Assembly: GCF_018131015.1 (NCBI RefSeq)
Contig: NZ_JAFCJJ010000004.1
Span: 124,001-188,000 of the forward strand
Reading direction: 5' to 3'
DNA: 64,000 nucleotides
Source: Bradyrhizobium diazoefficiens
Lineage (GTDB): Bacteria; Pseudomonadota; Alphaproteobacteria; Rhizobiales; Xanthobacteraceae
The notes under the pieces are model-generated. The model did not search any database, was not told the DNA's origin, and saw nothing but the letters and a program-made list of their open reading frames with translations. This document shows, in pieces, positions 18,450-27,240 of this stretch; position 1 is the first letter of the stretch, and every line of letters starts with the position of its first letter. Position numbers and translations under genes: made by a program.

Positions 18450-19538
18450 ATGTCCTTCAACACCTTCGGCCACATGTTCCGCGTCACCACCTTCGGCGAG
18501 AGCCATGGGGTGGCGATCGGCTGCGTGGTTGACGGCTGCCCGCCGATGATCCCGCTCACCGAGGCCGACATCCAGCAGGACCTCGATCGCCGCCGGCCCG
18601 GCCAGTCGCGCTTCACGACCCAGCGCCAGGAGCCGGACCAGGTCAAAATCCTCTCCGGCGTGATGGCCCATCCCGAGACCGGCGTGCAGGTGACGACGGG
18701 CACGCCGATCGGGCTTCTGATCGAGAACACCGACCAGCGCTCGAAGGACTATTCCGAGATCAAGGACAAGTTTCGCCCGGGCCATGCCGACTTCACCTAT
18801 GAGGCCAAATACGGCCTGCGCGACTATCGCGGCGGCGGCCGCTCTTCCGCGCGCGAGACCGCGACGCGCGTCGCGGCCGGCGCCATCGCGCGAAAAGTGC
18901 TGCCCGACGTGAGGGTACGCGGCGCGCTGGTGCAGATGGGCCCGCACAAGATCGATCGCGCCAAGTGGGACTGGGACGAGGTCGCGAGGAATCCATTCTT
19001 CTGTCCGGACAAGGACAAGGCCGCATTCTTCGAGAGCTATCTCGACGGCATCCGCAAGAGCGGATCCTCGATCGGCGCGGTGCTCGAGATCGTCGCCGAA
19101 GGCGTTCCGGCGGGCCTTGGCGCGCCGATCTACGCAAAGCTCGATTCCGATCTGGCGGGCGCGATGATGACCATCAACGCCGTGAAGGGCGTCGAGATCG
19201 GGGCCGGCTTCGGTGCGGCCGAGTTGACTGGCGAGGAGAACGCCGACGAGATGCGCACCGGCAATGATGGCACGCGCTTCCTGTCGAACCATGCCGGCGG
19301 CATTTTGGGAGGCATCTCCACGGGCCAGCCGGTGGTGGTGCGCTTCGCGGTGAAGCCGACGTCCTCGATCCTGCAGCCGCGTCTGACCGTCGACCGCCAG
19401 GGCGCCGACACCGAGATCATGACCAAGGGTCGCCACGACCCCTGCGTCGGCATCCGCGCCGTGCCCGTCGGCGAGGCCATGATGGCCTGCGTGCTCGCCG
19501 ACCATTTCCTGCGCGACCGCGGGCAGGTCGGACGCTAG
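18450..19538 (+). CDS. aroC: Chorismate synthase
   Basis: A 362-residue FMN-dependent enzyme that makes chorismate from 5-enolpyruvylshikimate 3-phosphate. Typical segments are [18 protein letters not shown] at the N-terminus, [37 protein letters not shown] and KPTSSI near the C-terminus, and [18 protein letters not shown] at the end. It follows the phosphatase gene by 87 bp. Confidence 0.97.
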   Translation: MSFNTFGHMFRVTTFGESHGVAIGCVVDGCPPMIPLTEADIQQDLDRRRPGQSRFTTQRQEPDQVKILSGVMAHPETGVQVTTGTPIGLLIENTDQRSKDYSEIKDKFRPGHADFTYEAKYGLRDYRGGGRSSARETATRVAAGAIARKVLPDVRVRGALVQMGPHKIDRAKWDWDEVARNPFFCPDKDKAAFFESYLDGIRKSGSSIGAVLEIVAEGVPAGLGAPIYAKLDSDLAGAMMTINAVKGVEIGAGFGAAELTGEENADEMRTGNDGTRFLSNHAGGILGGISTGQPVVVRFAVKPTSSILQPRLTVDRQGADTEIMTKGRHDPCVGIRAVPVGEAMMACVLADHFLRDRGQVGR

Positions 19539-19586
19539 CTCTGCGCGCAGCTTGACGATCGCGCAACTTCGCCCGCAAATGCGGGT

Positions 19587-20777
19587 ATGCACAGCTCGGA
19601 TCTCCAGCGCATCACCAACTGGTTGATCGACGGCGCGAGGTCGTCGGGGACCCCGGCCGATATGATCGCCGACGTCTGCGAACGTCTGGTCGCTGCCGGC
19701 CTGCCGTTGTGGCGCTTCGGCATCTTCATCCGCACGCTGCATCCGGAAATTTTTGGCCGCAACTTCATCTGGCGGCAGGGGCAGGAGGTCGAGATCGGCA
19801 CCGTCGATTTCGAGATCCTGGACACGCCCGCATTCGCCCGGAGCCCGCTTCGCATCGTGTTCGAGCAGGGGCTGGAGGTCAGGGGCCGCATCGACGATCC
19901 CGACAGCGCGCGGTTTCCGTTTCTCGACGACATGCGGGCCGAAGGGGTGACCGATTACATCGCGGTGCCGATGCCGTATCTCGACGGCTCCTCCCACGCG
20001 ACGAGCTGGATGACGCGCCGCCCCGGCGGCTTCAGCGACGACGACGTCGCGGCGATCCGCACCATCATGGCGCCGCTCGCGCGCGTCAGCGAGATCGTCA
20101 GCCTGCGCCGCACCGCCGTGATGCTGCTCGACACCTATGTCGGCAACCGCGCCGGCGAGCGCATCCTCGGCGGCCAGATCCGCCGCGGCCACAACGACAC
20201 CATGCAGGCCGCGATCTGGCTCTCGGATTTGCGAGGCTTCACCGCGCTGTCGGACCGGCTGCCGCCCGAGACGGTGGTTCAGATCCTCAACCAGTATTTC
20301 GACTGCCAGGTCACCGCGATCCGGGGCCATGGCGGCGAGGTCCTCAAATTCATGGGCGACGGCCTGCTCGCGGTGTTTCCGATCGACGAATATGTCGGCG
20401 ACGCCGCCCATGTCAGTGCGCGCGTGCTGGAGGCGGCGCGCGAGTCCCGCGCCAGCGTCGAGGCGCTCGCCTTTCCGGTCGGCGACGTCGTCGAGCGTTT
20501 CCGCTTCGGCGTCGCGCTCCATGTCGGCAACATCCTCTACGGCAATATCGGCGGCGGCAACCGGCTCGACTTCACCTGCATCGGCCCCGCCGTCAATCTC
20601 GCCGCAAGGCTCGAGAAGATCGCAGGACGGCTCGGGCGCACCGTGGTGGCGTCGGAGGGGTTTGCGAAAGTCTGTCACCACGACTGGCGCGAGCTCGGCG
20701 AATTTCCGATCGCCGGGTTTTCCAGGGCGCAGCGCGTGTACGGGCTCGCAGAGGAAACGCCGGTGGTGATGGCCTGA
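19587..20777 (+). CDS. Class III adenylate/guanylate cyclase
   Basis: A 396-residue protein: N-terminal sensor-like region of about 200 residues with no membrane helix, then a class III cyclase domain. The two metal-binding Asp are in WLSDLRGFTALSD and LKFMGDGLLAVF; the downstream segment is DFTCIGPAVNLAARLE. It should make cAMP (or cGMP) in the cytoplasm; the input signal is unknown. It ends 38 bp before a family C repeat. Confidence 0.9.
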   Translation: MHSSDLQRITNWLIDGARSSGTPADMIADVCERLVAAGLPLWRFGIFIRTLHPEIFGRNFIWRQGQEVEIGTVDFEILDTPAFARSPLRIVFEQGLEVRGRIDDPDSARFPFLDDMRAEGVTDYIAVPMPYLDGSSHATSWMTRRPGGFSDDDVAAIRTIMAPLARVSEIVSLRRTAVMLLDTYVGNRAGERILGGQIRRGHNDTMQAAIWLSDLRGFTALSDRLPPETVVQILNQYFDCQVTAIRGHGGEVLKFMGDGLLAVFPIDEYVGDAAHVSARVLEAARESRASVEALAFPVGDVVERFRFGVALHVGNILYGNIGGGNRLDFTCIGPAVNLAARLEKIAGRLGRTVVASEGFAKVCHHDWRELGEFPIAGFSRAQRVYGLAEETPVVMA

Positions 20778-20815
20778 CGTGTGGATGCCGCAGGGCTACC
20801 GCGCCGGCAACGCTA

Positions 20816-20864
20816 AAGCATGATCCGGAAAAGTGCGAAGCGGTTTTCCGAAAAGATCATGCTT
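20816..20864. repeat. AGCATGATC inverted repeat (family C, copy 3)
   Basis: AAGCATGATC and GATCATGCTT ends, with CGGAAAA/TTTTCCG inside. Nearly identical to copy 1 at 12704-12750. Confidence 0.9.
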
Positions 20865-20875
20865 AAACAACAACC

Positions 20876-20916
20876 TAAAGCGCGATGACGATTCATCGCA
20901 ATCTCATCGCGCTTTA
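20876..20916. repeat. TAAAGCGCGATGA inverted repeat
   Basis: 13-bp perfect arms (20876-20888 and 20904-20916) around a 15-nt loop. It starts 11 bp after the family C element, and its right arm supplies the stop codon of the minus-strand gene that ends at 20914. Confidence 0.85.
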
Positions 20917-21183
20917 GTCGCAGCTCGTCACGGGATATTGCCTGCCGGTCATGGTGCCGATGTAGACCTTGTTGCCGGCCTTGCATCTCGTCTTGCATTC
21001 GGCGACCGCCTGCTTGCAGCGCTTGACGATGGCATCGCCGGGCGCACCGCCATTGGCGGGACGATTTGATGAAATGCATTCCGGAAGACGGGCGCTGCAG
21101 CTTTCCGCCGCGGCTGGCGAGGCGAGAGACAAAGCGATGAGCGCAACCGAGACGAGCGAGATGAGTCCTTCCTTGCAGAACAT
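20914..21183 (-). CDS. Small exported cysteine-rich protein
   Basis: An 89-residue protein with a signal peptide (LISLVSVALIALSLASPAAA). After it come six cysteines spaced C-x5-C-x19-C-x6-C-x3-C and a final Cys next to the last residue, suggesting disulfide bonds in the periplasm. No known family is recognised. A GGGGGGATC ribosome site precedes the ATG at 21183; an extension to 21285 has no such support. Confidence 0.65.
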   Translation of the reverse strand: MFCKEGLISLVSVALIALSLASPAAAESCSARLPECISSNRPANGGAPGDAIVKRCKQAVAECKTRCKAGNKVYIGTMTGRQYPVTSCD

Positions 21184-21409
21184 GTTCCGATCCCCCCAGA
21201 CCGACACGGACAATTCAAGGTCTTGATCGGACCACATTTCGCCATGCCCCGCCAGAAGGCAGAGGTGGCGAACTTCTTCAATCACAACCGCGCAAGTGCA
21301 GCAATCCGAAGCGTGACGAACGGTTCAATCCAGTTTCATCGGGTAGCGCGGATCGGTAAATTGGCCCGAAGTCCGGGTCTTGCCCCGGGCTGAAGCAACA
21401 GGGGCGCCC

Positions 21410-21904
21410 ATGACGATCGAGTTCCGCCAGATCGAGGTCGCCGACACCGACGCCTTTCGCGCGGCCGTCGACGTCGTTGCCCGCGAACGCAGATACATCG
21501 CGCTCGTGGAGGCTCCGCCGATCGAACAGGTCCGTGCCTTCGTTGCGCGCAACGTCGAGAGCGGCTATCCGCAGATCGTCGCCGTCGTGGACGGCGCGGT
21601 GGTCGGATGGTGCAACGTGCCGCCCGCCGCCCGCGCCGTCTCGGCCCATGTCGGCGACCTCTTCATGGGGCTCCTCCCGGACTTCAGGGGCAGGGGATTT
21701 GGCGAGCGGCTGCTGCGGCAGGCCGTTCAGGCCGCGGATGTGTTCGGCTTCCGGCGCATCGAGCTCGGCGTGTTCGCAACCAACGAGGCTGCGGCGGCGC
21801 TCTATCGCAAGGCGGGATTTGCCGAAGAGGGCACCAGGCGGAGGGCGATCCTGATCGACGGCATCTATCACGATGAGATCATCATGGCGCGGCTCCGGGA
21901 CTAA
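21410..21904 (+). CDS. GNAT family N-acetyltransferase
   Basis: A 164-residue acetyltransferase. The acetyl-CoA pyrophosphate loop is DFRGRGFGERLL, and the C-terminal GNAT signature is FGFRRIELGVFATNEAAAALYRKAGF. It resembles RimJ/RimL- or PhnO-like enzymes; substrate unknown. The gene converges with the flavoprotein gene, and the stop codons overlap by a few bases. Confidence 0.85.
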   Translation: MTIEFRQIEVADTDAFRAAVDVVARERRYIALVEAPPIEQVRAFVARNVESGYPQIVAVVDGAVVGWCNVPPAARAVSAHVGDLFMGLLPDFRGRGFGERLLRQAVQAADVFGFRRIELGVFATNEAAAALYRKAGFAEEGTRRRAILIDGIYHDEIIMARLRD

Positions 21905-23205
21905 TCCGTCCGCTCCAGATTATCGCGCACGCGCCGCTTCAGCGCATCGATGTCGATCTGGTGCACGCTGCCGCTGCCGGCGAGGTCGAGCGCATGGGCG
22001 GCGGCCGCGCCCATGGCCATGCACGGGCCCATCACGCGTACGCTGGAGAGCGCGGCCTTGTCGGCGTCGATACAGCGGCCGGCGGCGACGATGTTGTCGG
22101 CCTCCGTCGGCGTCAGGCTGCCGAACGGCAGGTAGTGCACGTGGTCCTTGTCGAAGACGTGCCAATGGTGGCCGGAGCCGTGGTCGTGAAGTTCGATCGG
22201 CCAGGCCGTGCGGCCGATCGCGTCATCAAATTTCGTCCCGGCACGCACATCGTCGACGGAGAGTTGCTGGCGTCCGACGATCCAGCGGGTCTGGCGAATG
22301 CCGGGGAAGCCATAGGAGCGGATCCGGGCCTTGCCGAAACAGGCCGGGAATTCGGCGCGCAGGAACGCAAAGGCGCGGTCGGCCTGGTCCTTGCCCTCGA
22401 TGCCCTTGCGGCTGGCCTCCAGCGGCTCCAGCGGCGTCTCGACATGGGTCATGTTCATGGCGGCAACCCCGCGGCCGGGGATGACGAAAGACAGGCCCTC
22501 GCGCCGCAGCAGCCCGTAATCGCCGCCCTTCTCGCGCATCCGCGCCGGCAGTTCCTCGCGGCTCGGCACCTTGCTCTCGTCGATGTTTTCCACGATCAGC
22601 ATCTGCGTCCCGTAGATCGGTCCGTCGTCCGGCTCGCGGCAGGCAAGGCCCGCCTGCCACACCAGCGCGGCGTCGCCGGAGGCATCGACAAAGCCGTTGG
22701 CTTCGATCTCGACGTCGCCATAGCGGGTGGAGAGATCAAGCCCGGTCACGCGGCGGCCCCTGACGTGGACATTGCGCATCACGGCGCCGACGATCACGGT
22801 GACGCCGGCCTCGAGCATTGCCCTCTCGACCCAGCGGCCGAGCGCGACCTCGTCGTAATAGACCACCGTGGTGTGCGGGCCGCGGCGATAGAACAGTGCG
22901 TTCTCCTGCGTCCCGAGATCGCGCAAGATGTCGTCGGCAATGCCATGGGTGAACTGGTAGCCGTCGCTGCCGTTGGAGAACAGGCCGCAGAAGGTGCCGA
23001 TGATGGAATTGACGGCCTGACCGCCGAGCGCGGGCAGGCTGTCGACCAGCACCACCTTGCGCCCGGCCCGCGCACCCTCGATCGCGGCCGACATCCCGGC
23101 CGCACCGGAACCGACGACGCAAATGTCGGCGGTGACGCGCGAGGGCTGCGGGTTCGGGCTGCGCCGGACGATTTTCGTCCCGGCCGTGACTTCGGTCGTG
23201 CTCAT
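21901..23205 (-). CDS. FAD-dependent oxidoreductase
   Basis: A 434-residue flavoprotein with the FAD-binding loop VVGSGAAGMSAAIEGARAGRKVVLVD and the following LGGQAVN near the N-terminus (FAD_oxidored type). GFVDASGDAALVW and NIVAAGRCIDADKAALSSVR are further FAD-contacting segments. The substrate is unknown. The ATG at 23205 (MSTTEV) is the first sensible start; upstream codons overlap the neighbouring binding-protein gene. It follows the SBP gene by 31 bp and is probably co-transcribed with it. Confidence 0.85.
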   Translation of the reverse strand: MSTTEVTAGTKIVRRSPNPQPSRVTADICVVGSGAAGMSAAIEGARAGRKVVLVDSLPALGGQAVNSIIGTFCGLFSNGSDGYQFTHGIADDILRDLGTQENALFYRRGPHTTVVYYDEVALGRWVERAMLEAGVTVIVGAVMRNVHVRGRRVTGLDLSTRYGDVEIEANGFVDASGDAALVWQAGLACREPDDGPIYGTQMLIVENIDESKVPSREELPARMREKGGDYGLLRREGLSFVIPGRGVAAMNMTHVETPLEPLEASRKGIEGKDQADRAFAFLRAEFPACFGKARIRSYGFPGIRQTRWIVGRQQLSVDDVRAGTKFDDAIGRTAWPIELHDHGSGHHWHVFDKDHVHYLPFGSLTPTEADNIVAAGRCIDADKAALSSVRVMGPCMAMGAAAAHALDLAGSGSVHQIDIDALKRRVRDNLERTD

Positions 23206-23236
23206 GAGCGGCTCCGCCTTGTCGTCATCGTTGTCG

Positions 23237-24271
23237 TCATTTCGGATGGGTCGGCCTGTCAGGCACGAAGGATTTGTCCACGATCTTCTCCGCGTCGACC
23301 TCGGCATCGACCATCTTCTGGGCCTTGAACCAGGCGATTTGCCGGGCGATGTCGGCGCTGTCGAGCGCGGGGTCGACGACGGCAAGGCCGAGCCGCAATG
23401 TCTCGATCTTCTGTTCGGTGTATTTGGAGACGATGGCAAGGATCGCATCGCCCTCGTCGCTACGGACGAACTTGCCGTCCCCGTCGCGCTTGAGCAGGAC
23501 GCGTGAATATTCTTCGGCGCCGCGCCGGTAGACCGCCAGCACTTTTTCGATCAGCTTGCGGTTCTTCTCGATTGCGGTGCTTGAGGCCACAACGCAGCCG
23601 AGCATCCAGGGCGTCTCGTCGCCGACGAAGCCGAGCACGACGGCATCGCCGGAGGCGACGACCGGGCTGATCGTGGTCGTGGCGGTAAGTGCGGCATCGA
23701 GCTGGCCGCCCTTGATGGCAGCGGCGACATTGGGCAGGGATTGCAACGGCACGACCTTCACCGAGCCGACGTCGAACTTCAGCTTGTCGGCGATCAGGCC
23801 GAGCGAATAATGGAAGGTCGAGCCAACCTGCGTGAGGCCGACGGAGTGTCCGGGCAGGTCCTTCAGCGTCCTCAACCCGGCATCATAAGCGCGTTTTGAA
23901 ACGACGTAGGCGGTGTTCTGGAAGCCGGGCGCCTCCCGCGCCGTGCCGGCGATGACCTTCAGCCCGCCCTTGCCGGCGAGGTTGTAGAAGGCGGCGGTAA
24001 AGCCGGTGAAGCCGATGTCGATGTCGCCCGAGACCGCGGCGACCGCGATCGGCACTGCGGCGTCGAAGAACTTGAAGTCGGCCTCGATGCCTTCCTGCTC
24101 GAAATAGCCGCGGTCCTTGGCCAGATACAGCGGTGCGGCCGAAGAGAGTTTCAACAGCCCGATGCGGACCTTGTCGGCAGCCTGGGCGGCGTCGGCGAAA
24201 AGGCCGATCGCCACGATCAATGCCGATGCCAGCGCGCCCCGTGCCGCGCCGCTCCATTCCGTTGCGCCCAT
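23237..24271 (-). CDS. NitT/TauT-type ABC transporter substrate-binding protein
   Basis: A 344-residue periplasmic binding protein with a signal peptide (ASALIVAIGLFADAAQA). The mature start KVRIGLLKLSSAAPLYLAKDRGYFEQEGIEADF is typical for nitrate/sulfonate/taurine-like SBPs. No permease or ATPase gene is nearby, so it is an orphan here. Its partner flavoprotein is 31 bp downstream. ATG 24271 is chosen because it places the signal peptide at the N-terminus. Confidence 0.85.
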   Translation of the reverse strand: MGATEWSGAARGALASALIVAIGLFADAAQAADKVRIGLLKLSSAAPLYLAKDRGYFEQEGIEADFKFFDAAVPIAVAAVSGDIDIGFTGFTAAFYNLAGKGGLKVIAGTAREAPGFQNTAYVVSKRAYDAGLRTLKDLPGHSVGLTQVGSTFHYSLGLIADKLKFDVGSVKVVPLQSLPNVAAAIKGGQLDAALTATTTISPVVASGDAVVLGFVGDETPWMLGCVVASSTAIEKNRKLIEKVLAVYRRGAEEYSRVLLKRDGDGKFVRSDEGDAILAIVSKYTEQKIETLRLGLAVVDPALDSADIARQIAWFKAQKMVDAEVDAEKIVDKSFVPDRPTHPK

Positions 24272-24369
24272 TCCGTCGTTTCCCGCTGCCTGTCGTTGTC
24301 CGGTCGATGCCGGCTTAGCCGCACTTTGGGCGATCCGGCCGTCGAATGCAAAGCGCGAAAATGCGCGCC

Positions 24370-24687
24370 CTATTCCTCCGGCTCCGTCGTGAACAGCAGC
24401 GGATAGCCCTTGGCGCGGCCGGCGTCGGTGGCGCGCGTCGCCTTGGTCTCGGCGACGTCCCTGGTGAAGACCGCGACGACGCAGGAGCCCAGCTTGTGCG
24501 CGGTGATCATCACTTTGTAGGCCTGATCCTCGGTCATGCGGAATTCGGCCTTCAACACCATGGTGACGAATTCGCGCGGGGTGTAGTCGTCGTTGATGAG
24601 GATGACCTTGTGCAGCCGCGGCCGCTCGACCTTGGGCTCGGCCTTGGTTTTGGTCCTCGTTTTCGGCGTGGTGACGGTGTTGTTCAT
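24370..24687 (-). CDS. clpS: ATP-dependent Clp protease adaptor ClpS
   Basis: A 105-residue adaptor that delivers N-degron substrates to ClpAP. The N-terminal tail is flexible and Thr/Lys-rich. The core includes VILINDDYTPREFVTMVLK (binding-pocket Asn-Asp-Asp) and the His in MITAHKLG. A GCGCG/CGCGC hairpin at 24353-24368 may end the transcript. No ClpA is adjacent in this window; the gene lies 44 bp after the fluoride operon on the same strand. Confidence 0.95.
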   Translation of the reverse strand: MNNTVTTPKTRTKTKAEPKVERPRLHKVILINDDYTPREFVTMVLKAEFRMTEDQAYKVMITAHKLGSCVVAVFTRDVAETKATRATDAGRAKGYPLLFTTEPEE

Positions 24688-24731
24688 TCCGCCTCCCGGG
24701 AACGGCGGGCTCGGGGTTTCCGCCGGAGCGC

Positions 24732-25073
24732 TCAGCGCGCGGCCTTCTCACCATATTGCAGGACCTGCACCTTCTCCAAGGTGATCAGCCCGCTCGACAT
24801 CATGCCGTCCAGGATGGGCAGAAATGCGTTGATGTTGTCCTCGCTGTCGACGATCTCGATCAGCAGCGGAAGATCTTCCGACAGTCGCAGGATTTTCGAG
24901 GTGTGCAGCCGGCTGGACTTGCCAAAACCCATCGGACCGCGCAGGACGGTGGCGCCGGCCAGGTGCCGCTCGCGCGCCGTCGTCACGATTGCTTCATAGA
25001 GCGGCTTGCCGTCGAAATGGTCGCTCTCGCCGATGAAGATGCGGAGCGAGACTGCCTGATTGGGAATTTGCAT
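24732..25073 (-). CDS. DUF190 protein (CrcB-associated)
   Basis: A 113-residue cytoplasmic protein with the DUF190 pattern RIFIGESDHFDGKPLYEAIVTTARERHLAGATVLRGPMGFG, a ferredoxin-like/PII-like fold family. DUF190 genes often sit next to crcB and may regulate fluoride channels, but the function is not established. It starts 2 bp after the second crcB gene and is the last gene of the fluoride operon. Confidence 0.88.
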   Translation of the reverse strand: MQIPNQAVSLRIFIGESDHFDGKPLYEAIVTTARERHLAGATVLRGPMGFGKSSRLHTSKILRLSEDLPLLIEIVDSEDNINAFLPILDGMMSSGLITLEKVQVLQYGEKAAR

Positions 25074-25075
25074 AA

Positions 25076-25501
25076 TCAGCTCCTTTTCAAGCGGTTGGTG
25101 CGGCTGGCCATCATATGCCCCAGCCAGGCCGACACCAGCCAGCAGACGATGGAGGCCGCGACATAGGCCAGCGCCGTCCATTTCATGCCGCCATGGAACA
25201 GGCGGAAGGTCTCCAGGCTGAAGGCCGAGAAGGTGGTATAGCCGCCGCAGAACCCGGTCATGACGAATTGCCGGTGCTCGGGCCGCGCCAGCACGCGGCC
25301 GTCGGGTCCGGTGAGCGTCGCGTAGAAGCCGATGATCAGCGAGCCCGTGGCGTTGATGACCAGCGTCGCGACGGGGAAGCCGGGCCCGGTGTCGAGCAGC
25401 AGCGACACGACGTAGCGTGCCAGTCCGCCGAGGATGCTGCCGGCGGAGACCCAGGCATAGAGCATCGCGCTGCGCCGGCGGTCGGAGGACGGAGCGGTCA
25501 T
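25076..25501 (-). CDS. crcB: Fluoride efflux channel CrcB/Fluc, subunit 2
   Basis: A 141-residue four-helix membrane protein. The Fluc hallmarks are GGLARYVVS, ATLVINATGSLIIGF (pore Asn) and GFCGGYTTFSAFSLE (Phe-box/TTFS). It probably pairs with the adjacent CrcB to form a dimeric F- channel in the inner membrane. The ATG is at 25501, 6 bp after the first crcB. The fluoride riboswitch upstream of the operon supports this role. Confidence 0.93.
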   Translation of the reverse strand: MTAPSSDRRRSAMLYAWVSAGSILGGLARYVVSLLLDTGPGFPVATLVINATGSLIIGFYATLTGPDGRVLARPEHRQFVMTGFCGGYTTFSAFSLETFRLFHGGMKWTALAYVAASIVCWLVSAWLGHMMASRTNRLKRS

Positions 25502-25507
25502 GCGGCG

Positions 25508-25897
25508 CTACCCACCAAGACCGTCCGCAAGGAGGAAGCCGCAACTGACGGCGGCGAGGCACAGTCCGACCGAAAATGCGACGTTGCCGAGCGCGGCGAG
25601 TGGTTCGCCGCTGCGCGCCAGGGTCAAGGTCTGCAGGCTGAACGATGACACCGTGGTGTAGCAGCCGAGGAACCCGGTCACCGCAAACAGCCATGGGTCA
25701 GGCGAGGCGAAGACCGAGCCGGGATGGGTTGCGAGCGCGCCAAAAATTCCGATCAGGAAAGCACCGGTGACGTTGATGGTCATGGTGCCCCACGGAAACG
25801 TCTCGCCCAGACGCCGCGCGATCACGCCGGAGACGAAATAGCGCGCCGTTCCGCCAAGCACGCTGCCGATCACGATCGCGATCACGCCGCTCAACAC
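25508..25897 (-). CDS. crcB: Fluoride efflux channel CrcB/Fluc, subunit 1
   Basis: A 129-residue four-helix protein with GGTARYFVSG, GTMTINVTGAFLIGI and GFLGCYTTVSSFSLQ. It differs enough from the following CrcB to suggest a heterodimer of opposite topologies. The start is a GTG at 25897: AGGAGG sits 9 nt upstream, while the longer frame (to 25966) runs back into the MFS coding sequence. It begins 19 bp after the MFS stop. Confidence 0.9.
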   Translation of the reverse strand: MLSGVIAIVIGSVLGGTARYFVSGVIARRLGETFPWGTMTINVTGAFLIGIFGALATHPGSVFASPDPWLFAVTGFLGCYTTVSSFSLQTLTLARSGEPLAALGNVAFSVGLCLAAVSCGFLLADGLGG

Positions 25898-25916
25898 GAT
25901 GAAGTGCCTCCTGCCG

Positions 25917-27125
25917 TCATTTTTGCTCCGCTGCCAGTCCGTTGCCCACGGCGAGCAGGCCTGCAAGCGTGACCAGCGTGAAGCCGAGCCCCGCCAGGAA
26001 GGTGCCGGCCGGGCCGTAGGCGTCCCACAACGCGCCCGCGATCACGCTTGCGGCCAGCAGGGCGAGGCCCGTGAGCAGGTTGAAATAGCCGAAGGCGGTG
26101 CCGCGCAGGCTTGGCGGCGCGCTGTCTGCGACGAGGGCCGAGAGCAGGCCTTGCGTCAAGCCCATGTGCAGGCCCCACAGCACGACGCCGAGCGCGAGGC
26201 CCGCCAGATTCGGCAGCAGCGCGAGCGCAAGATCGGCCGCCGCAAGGCACACGAGGCCGAGCGCGAGCAGGGCGGTGCGGTTGATCCGGTCCGACAGCAC
26301 GCCGGCCGGATAGGCGGAAAGCGCATAGACGATGTTCATCAGCACCAGCACTGCCGGTATCCACATCGCATTGAGCCCGATGTTCTGCGCCCGCAGGATC
26401 AGAAAGGCCTCGCTGAAGCGCGCCAGCGTGAAGACGACACCGACCGCGACCACGCGCCAGTAGACCGCCCCAAGCTGCCGCATCGCGGCCGGATTGAGCG
26501 GGTTCTTCGCAGGCTCCCGGCTCGGGTCCGGGTCCGGCTCGCTCACGGCAAAGGCGATCAGTCCGAAGGACAGGAACGCCGGCAGCACGGCCACCCAGAA
26601 CACGGCGGCAAAATTGTCTGCCGTCCACCACATCAGGCCGATCGCCGCGAGCGGTCCGACGAAGGCGCCGACGGTGTCGAGCGACTGCCGCAGGCCGAAG
26701 CTTGCGCCGCGCAGGCCCGGAGGGGCGATGTCGGCGATCAGCGCATCGCGCGGCGCGCCGCGAATGCCCTTGCCGACGCGGTCGATGAAGCGCGCCGCCA
26801 CCAGCCAGCCGACGCTGGGCGCCAGCGGAAACAGCGGCTTGGTGAAGGCGGCTAGCCCATAGCCGAGCGCGGCAAGGAGCTTGCGCCGGCCGAGCCAGTC
26901 GGACAGTGCACCGGAAAAGATCTTGGTGATCGCGGCGGTCGCCTCCGCAATGCCCTCGATGAAGCCGACCGTGAGCGTGGAGGCGCCGAGCACCGTGACC
27001 AGATAGACCGGCAGCAGCGCGTGGATCATCTCGGAGGAGACGTCCATCAGCATCGAGACGAAGCCCAGTACCCAGATTCCCCTGGGCAGTCCGGCGCGCT
27101 CAGCGTTCGGTGTCGTCGTCGTCAC
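25917..27125 (-). CDS. MFS transporter in fluoride-riboswitch operon
   Basis: A 402-residue, 12-helix major facilitator protein. MFS loop motifs are seen in GALSDWLGRRKLL (motif A) and SDRINRTALL. The Arg-containing segment DRVGKGIRGAPRDALIADI is typical of a bacterial MFS subgroup often annotated as tetracycline/arabinose-like exporters. It is the first gene behind the fluoride riboswitch and its terminator, so fluoride should induce it; its substrate is unknown. The GTG at 27125 with AGGAGAAGG upstream is preferred; an ATG at 27158 is possible. Confidence 0.85.
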   Translation of the reverse strand: MTTTTPNAERAGLPRGIWVLGFVSMLMDVSSEMIHALLPVYLVTVLGASTLTVGFIEGIAEATAAITKIFSGALSDWLGRRKLLAALGYGLAAFTKPLFPLAPSVGWLVAARFIDRVGKGIRGAPRDALIADIAPPGLRGASFGLRQSLDTVGAFVGPLAAIGLMWWTADNFAAVFWVAVLPAFLSFGLIAFAVSEPDPDPSREPAKNPLNPAAMRQLGAVYWRVVAVGVVFTLARFSEAFLILRAQNIGLNAMWIPAVLVLMNIVYALSAYPAGVLSDRINRTALLALGLVCLAAADLALALLPNLAGLALGVVLWGLHMGLTQGLLSALVADSAPPSLRGTAFGYFNLLTGLALLAASVIAGALWDAYGPAGTFLAGLGFTLVTLAGLLAVGNGLAAEQK

Positions 27126-27171
27126 GTCCTGTCCTTCTCCTGGATCTTCTCCTGGCATCGCTACAGGCAAT

Positions 27172-27192
27172 AAAAAACCCGCCATCGGCGGG
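27172..27192 (-). terminator. Intrinsic terminator in the fluoride operon leader
   Basis: On the minus strand CCCGCC-GAT-GGCGGG is followed by six T. It lies between the fluoride aptamer and the MFS start. An upstream GGCGGG (complement of 27205-27210) can pair with the same CCCGCC arm and would form a competing antiterminator. Confidence 0.85.
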
Positions 27193-27240
27193 CTTGTCCA
27201 TGCTCCCGCCAAAGGCAGAGGCTAAAAAGATTGCCTCACC

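Noticed and set aside
18420..20681. 753-codon open frame on the minus strand
   Set aside because: Fully antisense to aroC and the class III cyclase, low-complexity translation, no domain.
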